In this document: one piece after another, positions 7,166 to 14,634 of the stretch | Numbering within the stretch: the stretch's first letter is position 1 | Layout: the number at the start of each line of letters is the position of its first letter | Assembly (NCBI RefSeq): GCF_049701115.1 | Contig: NZ_JBNATX010000032.1 | Span: 1 to 21,593, forward strand | Length of the DNA: 21,593 nt | Reading direction: 5' to 3' | DNA from: Thermoanaerobacter sp049701115 | Lineage (GTDB): Bacteria; Bacillota; Thermoanaerobacteria; Thermoanaerobacterales; Thermoanaerobacteraceae | Position numbers and translations under genes: made by a program | The notes under the pieces: generated by a model | Database searches by the model: none | The model's input: the letters and a program-made list of their open reading frames with translations, nothing else | What the model was told of the DNA's origin: nothing

Positions 7166-7679
7166 AGAAGCTTATATAGCCGAGACTGCCGAAATCATTG
7201 GGGATGTAGAAATAAAAAAGAACGTAAATATCTGGTATGGAGCGGTTTTAAGAGGGGATGTTGATAAGATAGTGGTGGAGGAAGGGACAAATATACAGGA
7301 CAACTGTGTAGTGCATGTGACAGATGGGCATCCCTGCTATATAGGAAAATACTGCACAATAGGGCACGGAGCAATTGTCCACGCTTGTAAAGTGGGGAAT
7401 AATGTCTTGATAGGAATGGGAGCAATTATTCTGGATGATGCGGAGATAGGGGATAACTGCATAATTGGTGCCGGCGCTTTGGTGACGGGAGGAAAGAAAA
7501 TTCCGCCAGGGAGCCTCGTTATAGGAAGCCCTGCTAAAGTAGTAAGACAACTTACAGAAGAAGAGATAGAAAGTATTCATAAGTCTTACGAACATTATGT
7601 AGAATTAGCAAAATTGCATTTTTCTAAGTTTGGGCAATTGACCGTTTACAATAAAAGTAATATAATAAAAAATAGTTAG
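7122..7679 (+). CDS. Gamma-carbonic-anhydrase-family hexapeptide repeat protein
   Basis: A left-handed beta-helix protein of 185 residues from the GTG at 7122. That start is favoured over the GTG at 7113 because AAGGGGTG (7108-7115) lies 6 bases before it. Hexapeptide repeats run from about residue 15 to 145. The three zinc/iron-binding histidines of gamma-class carbonic anhydrases are present (H65 in CVVHVTDG, H82 and H87 in IGHGAIVHAC), as is the RGDVDKI motif. It is a YrdA/PaaY-like member; carbonic anhydrase activity is plausible but many such proteins have none detected. It overlaps scfB by 44 bases and precedes secD by 23 bases, so it is probably co-translated with the SCIFF maturase. 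Confidence 0.9.
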   Translation: MIIKEYKGIKPQIDEEAYIAETAEIIGDVEIKKNVNIWYGAVLRGDVDKIVVEEGTNIQDNCVVHVTDGHPCYIGKYCTIGHGAIVHACKVGNNVLIGMGAIILDDAEIGDNCIIGAGALVTGGKKIPPGSLVIGSPAKVVRQLTEEEIESIHKSYEHYVELAKLHFSKFGQLTVYNKSNIIKNS

Positions 7680-7702
7680 TCAAACGACAAAGGAGGATTT
7701 AG

Positions 7703-8935
7703 ATGAGAAGTCGAGGCTTTATTAAATTTTTTTCTGTAATTTTGGTCTCAGCATTAGTTGCGTACGTGGCTTTTTTTGGGATTAAAGCAGGAAATTTTTC
7801 TATCTCTCCAATCCAGGACCACATAAGGTTGGGTCTTGATTTAAGGGGTGGGGTATACGTACTGGAGGAAGCACAGGGCAATGTCACACAGGATGCCATA
7901 AATAAGGCTATTGCAGTAATAAGAAATAGAGTAGATGCTCTGGGTGTGACTCAGCCTGTTATTACTCAGCAGGGCTCCAATAGGATACGTGTCGAACTTC
8001 CAGGCATGAAAGACCCGGACAAGGCTATAGAGATCATAGGTAAAACTGCACAGCTTAAATTTGTAGGTCCTGATGGTAAGGTGATTTTAACAGGGGCCAA
8101 CGTAAAGGATTCAAAGGCGGTTTACGCTCAGACTAATGCGGGCCAGCAACCGGAAGTCACGTTAGTGCTGGATGCAGAAGGAACCAAGAAATTTGCTGAA
8201 GCGACACAGAAGTATTTAGGGCAGCCTATATCTATTTTGTTAGACGATAAAGTCATTTCTGCTCCTGTAGTAAAGGATGTTATAACTACAGGTAATGCTG
8301 TTATCACGGGGCTTAAGGACTTTCAAGAGGCATCTGAGCTTGCTACTTTGATTAGGGCGGGGTCTTTACCTGTTACATTAAAACCCATAGCCTATAGTTC
8401 TGTTGGTGCTACTCTTGGGCCAAGTGCTCTAAAGGCCAGTATGGAAGCAGGAATATACGGGACATTATTGGTTATGCTTTTTATGATGGCTTTTTATAGA
8501 CTGCCAGGTTTTATTGCGGACTTGGCTCTCCTCATATATATACTCATAAACTTTATAATATACGCTATCTTCAATGTAACATTAGACCTTCCAGGAATTG
8601 CTGGATTCTTGCTCTCAATAGGTATGGCTGTTGATACTAATATCTTAATTTTTGAAAGATTTAAAGAAGAACTATGGGCAGGGAAAACCATAAGACCCGC
8701 ACTGGATGCCGGGTTTGCAAAGGCTATGAGGGCAGTAATTGATGCGAATGTCACCACTATAATTGGCGCAATCATTCTCTTTTACTTGGGTTCAGGAAAT
8801 GTAAAAGGGTTTGCACTGACTCTTTTAATAGGTGTTTCTTCCAGTTTGTTCACTGCAATAACTGTGACAAGGTTCTTGTTACACGCGCTCCTTGAAATGG
8901 ACCTTACACGAAATATCAAATTCTATGGAGCATAG
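7703..8935 (+). CDS. secD: Protein translocase subunit SecD
   Basis: SecD, with SecF, uses the proton motive force to pull exported proteins across the membrane after SecA/SecYEG translocation. The 410-residue protein begins with a transmembrane helix (about 9-26), then the hallmark GLDLRGG (44-50), the extracytoplasmic P1 region, and five C-terminal helices from about residue 240 (GPSALKASMEAGIYGT..., VDTNILIFERFKEE). The length matches the short Firmicutes form. The ATG follows AAAGGAGG. secF begins 12 bases later, so SecD and SecF are separate proteins rather than the fused SecDF of Bacillus. Confidence 0.97.
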   Translation: MRSRGFIKFFSVILVSALVAYVAFFGIKAGNFSISPIQDHIRLGLDLRGGVYVLEEAQGNVTQDAINKAIAVIRNRVDALGVTQPVITQQGSNRIRVELPGMKDPDKAIEIIGKTAQLKFVGPDGKVILTGANVKDSKAVYAQTNAGQQPEVTLVLDAEGTKKFAEATQKYLGQPISILLDDKVISAPVVKDVITTGNAVITGLKDFQEASELATLIRAGSLPVTLKPIAYSSVGATLGPSALKASMEAGIYGTLLVMLFMMAFYRLPGFIADLALLIYILINFIIYAIFNVTLDLPGIAGFLLSIGMAVDTNILIFERFKEELWAGKTIRPALDAGFAKAMRAVIDANVTTIIGAIILFYLGSGNVKGFALTLLIGVSSSLFTAITVTRFLLHALLEMDLTRNIKFYGA

Positions 8936-8947
8936 GAGGGAATTAGA

Positions 8948-9859
8948 TTGAACGACCACAGATTTCATATAGATGTTATAAAGAGGACCAAGATTTGGTT
9001 CACTATTTCTGGATTAATGATATTGATAGGCATAATTGCCATGTTTGTAAATGGTTTTAATTGGGGTATAGATTTTACTGGTGGTACTATAATGGAGTTT
9101 AATATCGGGAAGCCTTTTGATACTAAAGACATAGTCAAGATTTTGAATGACTATAAAGTAAAAGATTATCAAATACAAAAGATAGGAACAAAAGGAGACC
9201 ATGTTTCTATAAAAACTAGCCCTATTCCTGATGAAACCAGAATTGCTATAATAAAAGAGATCGAGAAGAAGTATAACCTTACAGAAAGTGATCTTATTAT
9301 GTCTCAGCAGGTTGGTCCTTCATTAGGTGCTGAGATAAGGTCAGGAATGATACTAGCGCTTATTGTAGCTTCGGTGGTAATGTTGACTTATTTGGGGATT
9401 AGGTTTAACTTTGAGATGAGTTTGGCAGCCGTTATAGGATTGCTGCACAATGTCCTGATACTCATTTCTGTGTATGCTATTTTCAAAATAACCGTGGACT
9501 CGCCTTTTATTGCAGCTCTTTTAACGGTATTCAGTTATTCTCTGCACGATACTATAGTTATCTTTGACAGGATTAGAGATAACCTTAAAATTATGAGAAG
9601 GTCTGATTATGCCGACATAGCTAATGTGAGTATCAATCAAACGCTGGTGAGGTCTATAAATGTCGTTTTGACAGTGCTTATAATGCTTCTTTTGATGTAC
9701 TTCTTAGGACCCAAGGCATTAAAAGACTTTGCACTTCCGCTTCTCATAGGAATCGCATGGGGAGCTTATTCGTCAATATTTATTTCTACGCCTCTTTGGG
9801 TGCTTATAAAAAATAGAGAAAAGAGAAAAAAGGCTTCTACAAGGCCGGCTAAAGCTTGA
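8948..9859 (+). CDS. secF: Protein translocase subunit SecF
   Basis: The partner of SecD: 303 residues with six transmembrane helices. It has the family motif GIDFTGGT (40-47) after the first helix, GPSLGAEIRSGM before the second, and SLHDTIVIFDRIRDN in the fourth-helix region. The start codon is TTG at 8948, supported by AGGAGG (8934-8939) overlapping the secD stop codon at 8-base spacing. The tail is basic (REKRKKA). It is the last gene before a strong hairpin at 9874-9928. Confidence 0.96.
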   Translation: MNDHRFHIDVIKRTKIWFTISGLMILIGIIAMFVNGFNWGIDFTGGTIMEFNIGKPFDTKDIVKILNDYKVKDYQIQKIGTKGDHVSIKTSPIPDETRIAIIKEIEKKYNLTESDLIMSQQVGPSLGAEIRSGMILALIVASVVMLTYLGIRFNFEMSLAAVIGLLHNVLILISVYAIFKITVDSPFIAALLTVFSYSLHDTIVIFDRIRDNLKIMRRSDYADIANVSINQTLVRSINVVLTVLIMLLLMYFLGPKALKDFALPLLIGIAWGAYSSIFISTPLWVLIKNREKRKKASTRPAKA

Positions 9860-9873
9860 GAATACTTATCACG

Positions 9874-9928
9874 AAATATAGTGGCAGGGGGACTCTTTAA
9901 AAGAGGTGCTCGTGCTGCTATATTTTTA
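9874..9928 (+). terminator. Large hairpin after secF, terminator or attenuator
   Basis: A 13-bp stem, AAATATAGTGGCA (9874-9886) with TGCTGCTATATTT (9913-9925), including two G-T pairs. It encloses a second inverted repeat, CTCTT/AAGAG, around 9893-9905, and ends in TATTTTTATT. It could end the scf-secDF transcript, but with only 13 bases to the next start codon (GAGGTG binding site at 9931-9936) it may be a leaky terminator within a longer operon. Confidence 0.6.
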
Positions 9929-9941
9929 TTGAGGTGAAAAA

Positions 9942-11609
9942 ATGAGGATTCCTCTGTTTTTGCGAAATAGAGAGATTTACAGAAGATACAGGGAAATTTT
10001 AAGGGTTCTTACCAAAAATGGATTCGGGTTTATAGTTGACATTCTTTCAAAGGGTGGACGCGTGCCTTTTTACCTGTTAAGAGGGCATGATGCAATGGAA
10101 ATTGGGGAAAGGATTAGAAATACTCTGGAAGAGTTGGGACCTACTTTTATAAAGCTAGGTCAAATCATAAGCACCAGAGCAGACCTCATTCCTCATGATA
10201 TTCTGATAGAACTTTCAAAGCTTCAGGATGAGGTGGCTCCGGAGGATTTTGAGGCTATAAAAAGAGTTTTGGAAGAGGAATTAGGAAGAAGTGTTAATAA
10301 AGTCTTCAGTTATTTCGAAGAAACTCCTCTGGCATCTGCATCCATCGGGCAGGTTTACAGGGCAAGGACTAACGATGGCCATGAGGTTGTTGTTAAGGTT
10401 CAGAGGCCCCATGTGGATAAGAAGATACATGCGGACGTTTTGATTTTAAAAAACATTGCCAGAATTTTAAACGAAAGGATAGTTGATTCACCAGTAGATT
10501 TTGTAGAAATAGTAGAGGAGCTTACGGATTCTTTACTAAATGAACTTGACTATACTCAAGAGGGCAATAATGCGGATAGGTTTAGGGAAAATTTCAAGAA
10601 TGAGGATTACATATACATACCGAAAGTTTACTGGAATTATACCACAAAGCGAGTACTCACAATGGAATATATAGATGGGATAAGCGTTAAGAACAAAGAT
10701 GTGCTGAGAGATATGGGCTATGACCTTAAGAAGATTGCGAGGATGGGAGCCTGGTCAATATTTTTACAGGTTTACAAATTTGGCCTTTTCCACGGTGATA
10801 TGCATCCGGGCAACATACTGATAACAAAGGAGGGCAAAATATCCTATGTGGATTTTGGAATTGTTGGATATTTAGATAAAGACTCAAGGGAGTTGCTGAT
10901 AGAGCTTTTTAAGGCTTTTGCGGAAAATGACACAGAAGAAGTGATTGAACTTCTCTCCGATGTAGGAGCGATAAGAACCGATACTAATTTAAGAAACTTA
11001 AAGATTGACCTTGGTAAAATAATGAATTACTTCTTTACTACTCCTCTCAATAAGATAAGCATTAATGATTCTATGAAAAAGATAATGGAAGTTGTGTACA
11101 AGTATAAGCTTATGTTGCCCCCAGGTTTTACACTTTTATTAAAGACCATGGCTGCTGTAGAAGGGGTAGGCAGAGATTTAGACCCGGATTTTAGCATATC
11201 AGATGTGGCTAAGGATTTTATAAAAGAAATGTACCTCATGAAAATAGATGTGAAGGAGATTTTCAAAGAAAACTATAAGGACTTTCGCAAAGCTGTAATT
11301 GTACTAAAGAAACTTCCTTCAAGAGTCCAGAATATAATGAACAAACTCATAAAAGACGATATAAAAGTCAGGATAAATATCGACGAGAGTGAAAGTTTAC
11401 GATATGACCTAAATATGATGGTAAACAAAGTAATCGTGAGTATAATAGCTTCTGCTTTGATTGTTGGCTCCTCCCTTATTTTGACCTATGGTGGTGGCTA
11501 CAAAGTTTTTGGTTATAACGCCATAGGATTTTTCGGATATGTAATTGCTACTATGTTGAGCTTATGGGTGTTTTACAGGATATTCATAGTTGAAAGAAAG
11601 AAAAAATAG
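9942..11609 (+). CDS. UbiB/ABC1/AarF-family atypical kinase
   Basis: A 555-residue membrane-anchored member of the UbiB (ADCK/Coq8) family. Visible motifs are KLGQ (71-74), the nucleotide-loop ASASIGQVYRA (131-141, in place of the kinase glycine-rich loop), the lysine in VVKVQRP (K152), the catalytic-loop equivalent HGDMHPGNI (285-293) and the metal-binding VDFG (304-307). Two transmembrane helices lie at the C-terminus (about 490-550), as in other family members. UbiB proteins support ubiquinone synthesis or other lipid metabolism through ATPase activity. A fermentative clostridial host normally has no ubiquinone, so the substrate here is unknown. recJ starts 18 bases downstream. Confidence 0.9.
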   Translation: MRIPLFLRNREIYRRYREILRVLTKNGFGFIVDILSKGGRVPFYLLRGHDAMEIGERIRNTLEELGPTFIKLGQIISTRADLIPHDILIELSKLQDEVAPEDFEAIKRVLEEELGRSVNKVFSYFEETPLASASIGQVYRARTNDGHEVVVKVQRPHVDKKIHADVLILKNIARILNERIVDSPVDFVEIVEELTDSLLNELDYTQEGNNADRFRENFKNEDYIYIPKVYWNYTTKRVLTMEYIDGISVKNKDVLRDMGYDLKKIARMGAWSIFLQVYKFGLFHGDMHPGNILITKEGKISYVDFGIVGYLDKDSRELLIELFKAFAENDTEEVIELLSDVGAIRTDTNLRNLKIDLGKIMNYFFTTPLNKISINDSMKKIMEVVYKYKLMLPPGFTLLLKTMAAVEGVGRDLDPDFSISDVAKDFIKEMYLMKIDVKEIFKENYKDFRKAVIVLKKLPSRVQNIMNKLIKDDIKVRINIDESESLRYDLNMMVNKVIVSIIASALIVGSSLILTYGGGYKVFGYNAIGFFGYVIATMLSLWVFYRIFIVERKKK

Positions 11610-11627
11610 GTCTCTCAGGTGAGATAG

Positions 11628-14066
11628 ATGGATAAAATTTATAGATGGGTCGTAAGAGAAAGGGATTTAAAGAGGATAGAGGAATTAAAGGTAAAGTACC
11701 ATTTAGATGGAATTGTAGCGCAAATCCTTTCTTCAAGAGGAGTAAAAGGCGTTGAAGAATTTCTCATGCCTTCTTTAGATAGACTTATTCCTCCTTTTAA
11801 ATTAAAGGGAGTGAAAGAAGCAAAAGGATTGATAGAGAAACACATAAAAGAAGACAGTTTGATTACTATTTACGGAGATTATGATGTGGATGGTATAACT
11901 TCTACATCTCTTTTATATCTTGCTTTAAAAGAATTAGGTGCTAAGGTGGACTACTACATTCCAGAGAGGCTATCAGAAGGGTATGGTATAAATGAGGAAG
12001 CTCTGGAGAAAATCGCCTATGAAGGTGCTAAACTTGTAATAACTGTTGATTGTGGAATTACTGCTTTAAAAGAAGTTGAAAAAGCGAAAAAGATGGGGCT
12101 AGATGTGATAATTACAGACCATCACAGCATTCCGGAGGAAATTCCAGAAGCAGATGTTGTCATAAATCCTCATTTACCTGGAGCTTATCCTTTTCCTGAG
12201 CTTGCAGGAGTCGGAGTAGCATTTAAGCTGGCTCAAGCCTTAATTGGAGAGCAAGCATTTGAATTTTTAGATTTAGTTGCTTTGGGGACAGTTGCCGATA
12301 TTGTGCCTTTGATAGGTGAAAATAGAGTAATCGTAAAAGAAGGGCTAAAGAGGCTTAATAATACAGCAAACCTCGGTCTTAAGGCTTTAATTGAAATTGC
12401 AGGAATAGCGGGTCTACAACTCGATGAATACCATATAGGTTTTATAATAGCTCCAAGGCTTAATGCAGCGGGGCGGTTAAAAAGTGCAAAGGCGGCAGTT
12501 AGACTATTGATAACTTCTGATGAAAAAGAAGCACAGGATATAGCTAAATATCTAAACGAAGAGAATTTAAAAAGGCAGGCCATAGAAAATACTATCTTAA
12601 GAGAAGCTATAGAGAAAATAGAGAAAGAAGGATTGAAAGATGACAAGGTAATTGTCTTATGGCAGGAGGGATGGCATCCAGGAGTCATAGGAATAGTCTC
12701 TTCTAAGATAACCGAAATGTATAAAAGACCCTCCATCCTTATTGGGTTGTCAGGAGAAGAAGGAAAAGGATCGGGAAGAAGTGTAGAAGGTTTTAATATT
12801 TATAAAGCTTTGAATTACTGTAAGGACCTCCTTGTAAAATATGGTGGGCACGAAATGGCGGGGGGACTTACAATTCAAAAGGAAAATTTAAAGCTTTTCA
12901 AAGATAAAATAAACGAATACGCTGATAGGTTTGTAAAAGAAATAGACCTTGTTCCTGCTTTGAAGATAGATGCAGTCGTGAAAAAGGATAAGGTTGACTT
13001 GGAAATAGCCAAGAAAATACAGCAGTTAAAGCCTTTTGGAGTAGGCAATCCGAAGCCTTTACTTCTTTTTGAGGGGCTTACGATAGATAAAATTTTTGAT
13101 ATAAAGGACGGAAAGCATACAAAAATTCTGGCAAAAAAGGATGAAATGGTTTATGAACTTTTAATTTTTAATTCTTCTTCTCCCGGTTTAAAAATTTCTG
13201 AAGGAGATGTGATTGATGCAGTAGGAACATTAGAAATAAGCCATTGGAATGGCATTGAATCAGCGATTGTGAATGTGAAAGATATAAGGGTAAGATTTCC
13301 GCTATTTGCTTATTATAAAAATTTAAGCAAGTCTTTGATTTATAAAGAAGATTCCAAATTAAGGAATGAAAGTGAATTAAGAGCTAATATTGTAGACAGG
13401 AGAGGAATTGAGGATAAAAAAAGATATGTGCTTAATCTTCTTAGAAGCCCCAGAAAGACATTAATTTTAATTAACACAGAGATAGAATTTAGAACTTTAA
13501 TCAAATATTTAAAGGAAGAAAAATTTTATAATTTTTCTGTTTCAGCTGGCTATTGTGAACAAGAAAATTTAATTTTATTTTCTCCACTTACATTGGAAAA
13601 ATGCGATTTTTACGAAGACATAGTGATTTACGATATTCCATTTGGCAGAAAAGTTTTTTACGATGCCCTTTCAATTGGCAACAAAAGAGTACATCTTGTG
13701 TTTAATAAAAAAGACCTTTATAAAAATTTGAAAGTTTTTAATGAAATTCTGCCTACCAGAGAGGATTTTATAAAAATTTACAAGTTTATAGAAGAGGGAA
13801 ACAAATTTTTCTTTAAAGGACATTTGAATCCCGAACTTAATTTAAATCCGGTGAAATTTGCAATTTGTCTAGAGGCCATGAAAGAAACGGGATTGATAAA
13901 TGTTGAAGAACGTGATAATATTGTAATGTTGAGTAAAGGTTTTGTGCCAGAAAAAGTTAACTTGAAAGAGGCAGATATTTTGCAGAAATTCATTGAAGCA
14001 AAGAAAGAATTTTTAGATTTTGTTAAATTTGCTTTTAAGCCTAACTTCAGGGAGGTTTTAAAATGA
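11628..14066 (+). CDS. recJ: Single-stranded-DNA-specific 5'-3' exonuclease RecJ
   Basis: RecJ degrades single-stranded DNA 5' to 3' in recombination, mismatch and base-excision repair. The protein is 812 residues, longer than the ~577-residue E. coli enzyme and close to the long Firmicutes form. The DHH core shows DYDVDG (84-89), DCG (141-143), DHH (164-166) and GTVADIVPL (220-228). The DHHA1 part shows GWHPGVIGIVSSKI (347-360), GSGRS (380-384) and GGHEMAGG (405-412), followed by an OB-fold region. Beyond about residue 560 the sequence is AT-rich, lysine-rich and has no motif I can name. The stop overlaps the apt start (ATGA). Confidence 0.96.
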   Translation: MDKIYRWVVRERDLKRIEELKVKYHLDGIVAQILSSRGVKGVEEFLMPSLDRLIPPFKLKGVKEAKGLIEKHIKEDSLITIYGDYDVDGITSTSLLYLALKELGAKVDYYIPERLSEGYGINEEALEKIAYEGAKLVITVDCGITALKEVEKAKKMGLDVIITDHHSIPEEIPEADVVINPHLPGAYPFPELAGVGVAFKLAQALIGEQAFEFLDLVALGTVADIVPLIGENRVIVKEGLKRLNNTANLGLKALIEIAGIAGLQLDEYHIGFIIAPRLNAAGRLKSAKAAVRLLITSDEKEAQDIAKYLNEENLKRQAIENTILREAIEKIEKEGLKDDKVIVLWQEGWHPGVIGIVSSKITEMYKRPSILIGLSGEEGKGSGRSVEGFNIYKALNYCKDLLVKYGGHEMAGGLTIQKENLKLFKDKINEYADRFVKEIDLVPALKIDAVVKKDKVDLEIAKKIQQLKPFGVGNPKPLLLFEGLTIDKIFDIKDGKHTKILAKKDEMVYELLIFNSSSPGLKISEGDVIDAVGTLEISHWNGIESAIVNVKDIRVRFPLFAYYKNLSKSLIYKEDSKLRNESELRANIVDRRGIEDKKRYVLNLLRSPRKTLILINTEIEFRTLIKYLKEEKFYNFSVSAGYCEQENLILFSPLTLEKCDFYEDIVIYDIPFGRKVFYDALSIGNKRVHLVFNKKDLYKNLKVFNEILPTREDFIKIYKFIEEGNKFFFKGHLNPELNLNPVKFAICLEAMKETGLINVEERDNIVMLSKGFVPEKVNLKEADILQKFIEAKKEFLDFVKFAFKPNFREVLK

Positions 14067-14584
14067 CACTCGACGACATAAAGGAAATGATTAGAGAAAT
14101 ACCGGATTTTCCTAAAAAGGGAATAAGATTTAAAGATATAACTCCTGTTTTAAAAGATGCCAAAGCTTTTAACTATTCTATAGAGATGCTTGCTAAGGCC
14201 TTAGAGGGGAGAAAATTTGACCTTATCGCAGCTCCGGAAGCGAGGGGATTCTTGTTTGGAGCACCTCTTGCTTTTCGCTTAGGAGTGGGATTTGTTCCGG
14301 TGAGAAAACCCGGAAAGTTACCTGCCGAAACCTTAAGCTACGAATACGAACTAGAGTACGGCCTGGATTCTCTTGAGATACACAAAGATGCGGTAGTTAA
14401 GGGGCAAAGGGTTGTGATAGTGGATGACCTTCTAGCTACAGGGGGAACTGTTTACGCTTCAGCCAAGCTTGTAGAAAGCTTGGGAGGCATAGTGGATTCT
14501 ATTTTGTTTTTGACGGAACTGACATTTCTAGATGGTAGAAAAAAGCTTGACGGATATGATATAATTTCATTAATAAAGTTCTAA
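14063..14584 (+). CDS. apt: Adenine phosphoribosyltransferase
   Basis: Apt salvages adenine to AMP using phosphoribosyl pyrophosphate in the cytoplasm. The 173-residue protein has the family length, the N-terminal IPDFPKKGIRFKDITP segment, APEARGFLFG (57-66) and the PRPP-binding loop VIVDDLLATGGT (118-129). Its ATG overlaps the recJ stop codon, with GGGAGG upstream. The recJ-apt-rel order is common in low-GC Gram-positives and places purine salvage next to the alarmone enzyme, whose substrates and products are purine nucleotides. Confidence 0.97.
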   Translation: MTLDDIKEMIREIPDFPKKGIRFKDITPVLKDAKAFNYSIEMLAKALEGRKFDLIAAPEARGFLFGAPLAFRLGVGFVPVRKPGKLPAETLSYEYELEYGLDSLEIHKDAVVKGQRVVIVDDLLATGGTVYASAKLVESLGGIVDSILFLTELTFLDGRKKLDGYDIISLIKF

Positions 14585-14617
14585 ATATATTTAAAGTGGC
14601 ATTTTGCCACTTTAAAT
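14557..14617 (+). promoter_or_regulatory. Candidate extended -10 promoter and leader hairpin for rel
   Basis: TGA-TATAAT (14557-14565), inside the last codons of apt, is an extended -10 element without a recognisable -35 box. Downstream, ATTTAAAGTGGC (14589-14600) and GCCACTTTAAAT (14606-14617) form a perfect 12-bp hairpin with loop ATTTT, ending 4 bases before the rel ribosome binding site. No T run follows the stem. It may be an attenuator, a weak terminator or an mRNA stabiliser; the promoter part is the less certain half. Confidence 0.45.
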
Positions 14618-14634
14618 TATAAGGTGTGATGACT

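Noticed and set aside
11610..11628. Tiny inverted repeat TCTC/GAGA around the recJ ribosome binding site
   Set aside because: Only four base pairs; too weak to claim sequestration of the site.
12233..12736. 167-codon open frame on the minus strand inside recJ
   Set aside because: It is antisense to the DHH/DHHA1 core of recJ, has no ribosome binding site, and its composition (many Ser, Phe, Ile) is what the complement of a conserved Lys/Glu/Ala-rich gene produces.
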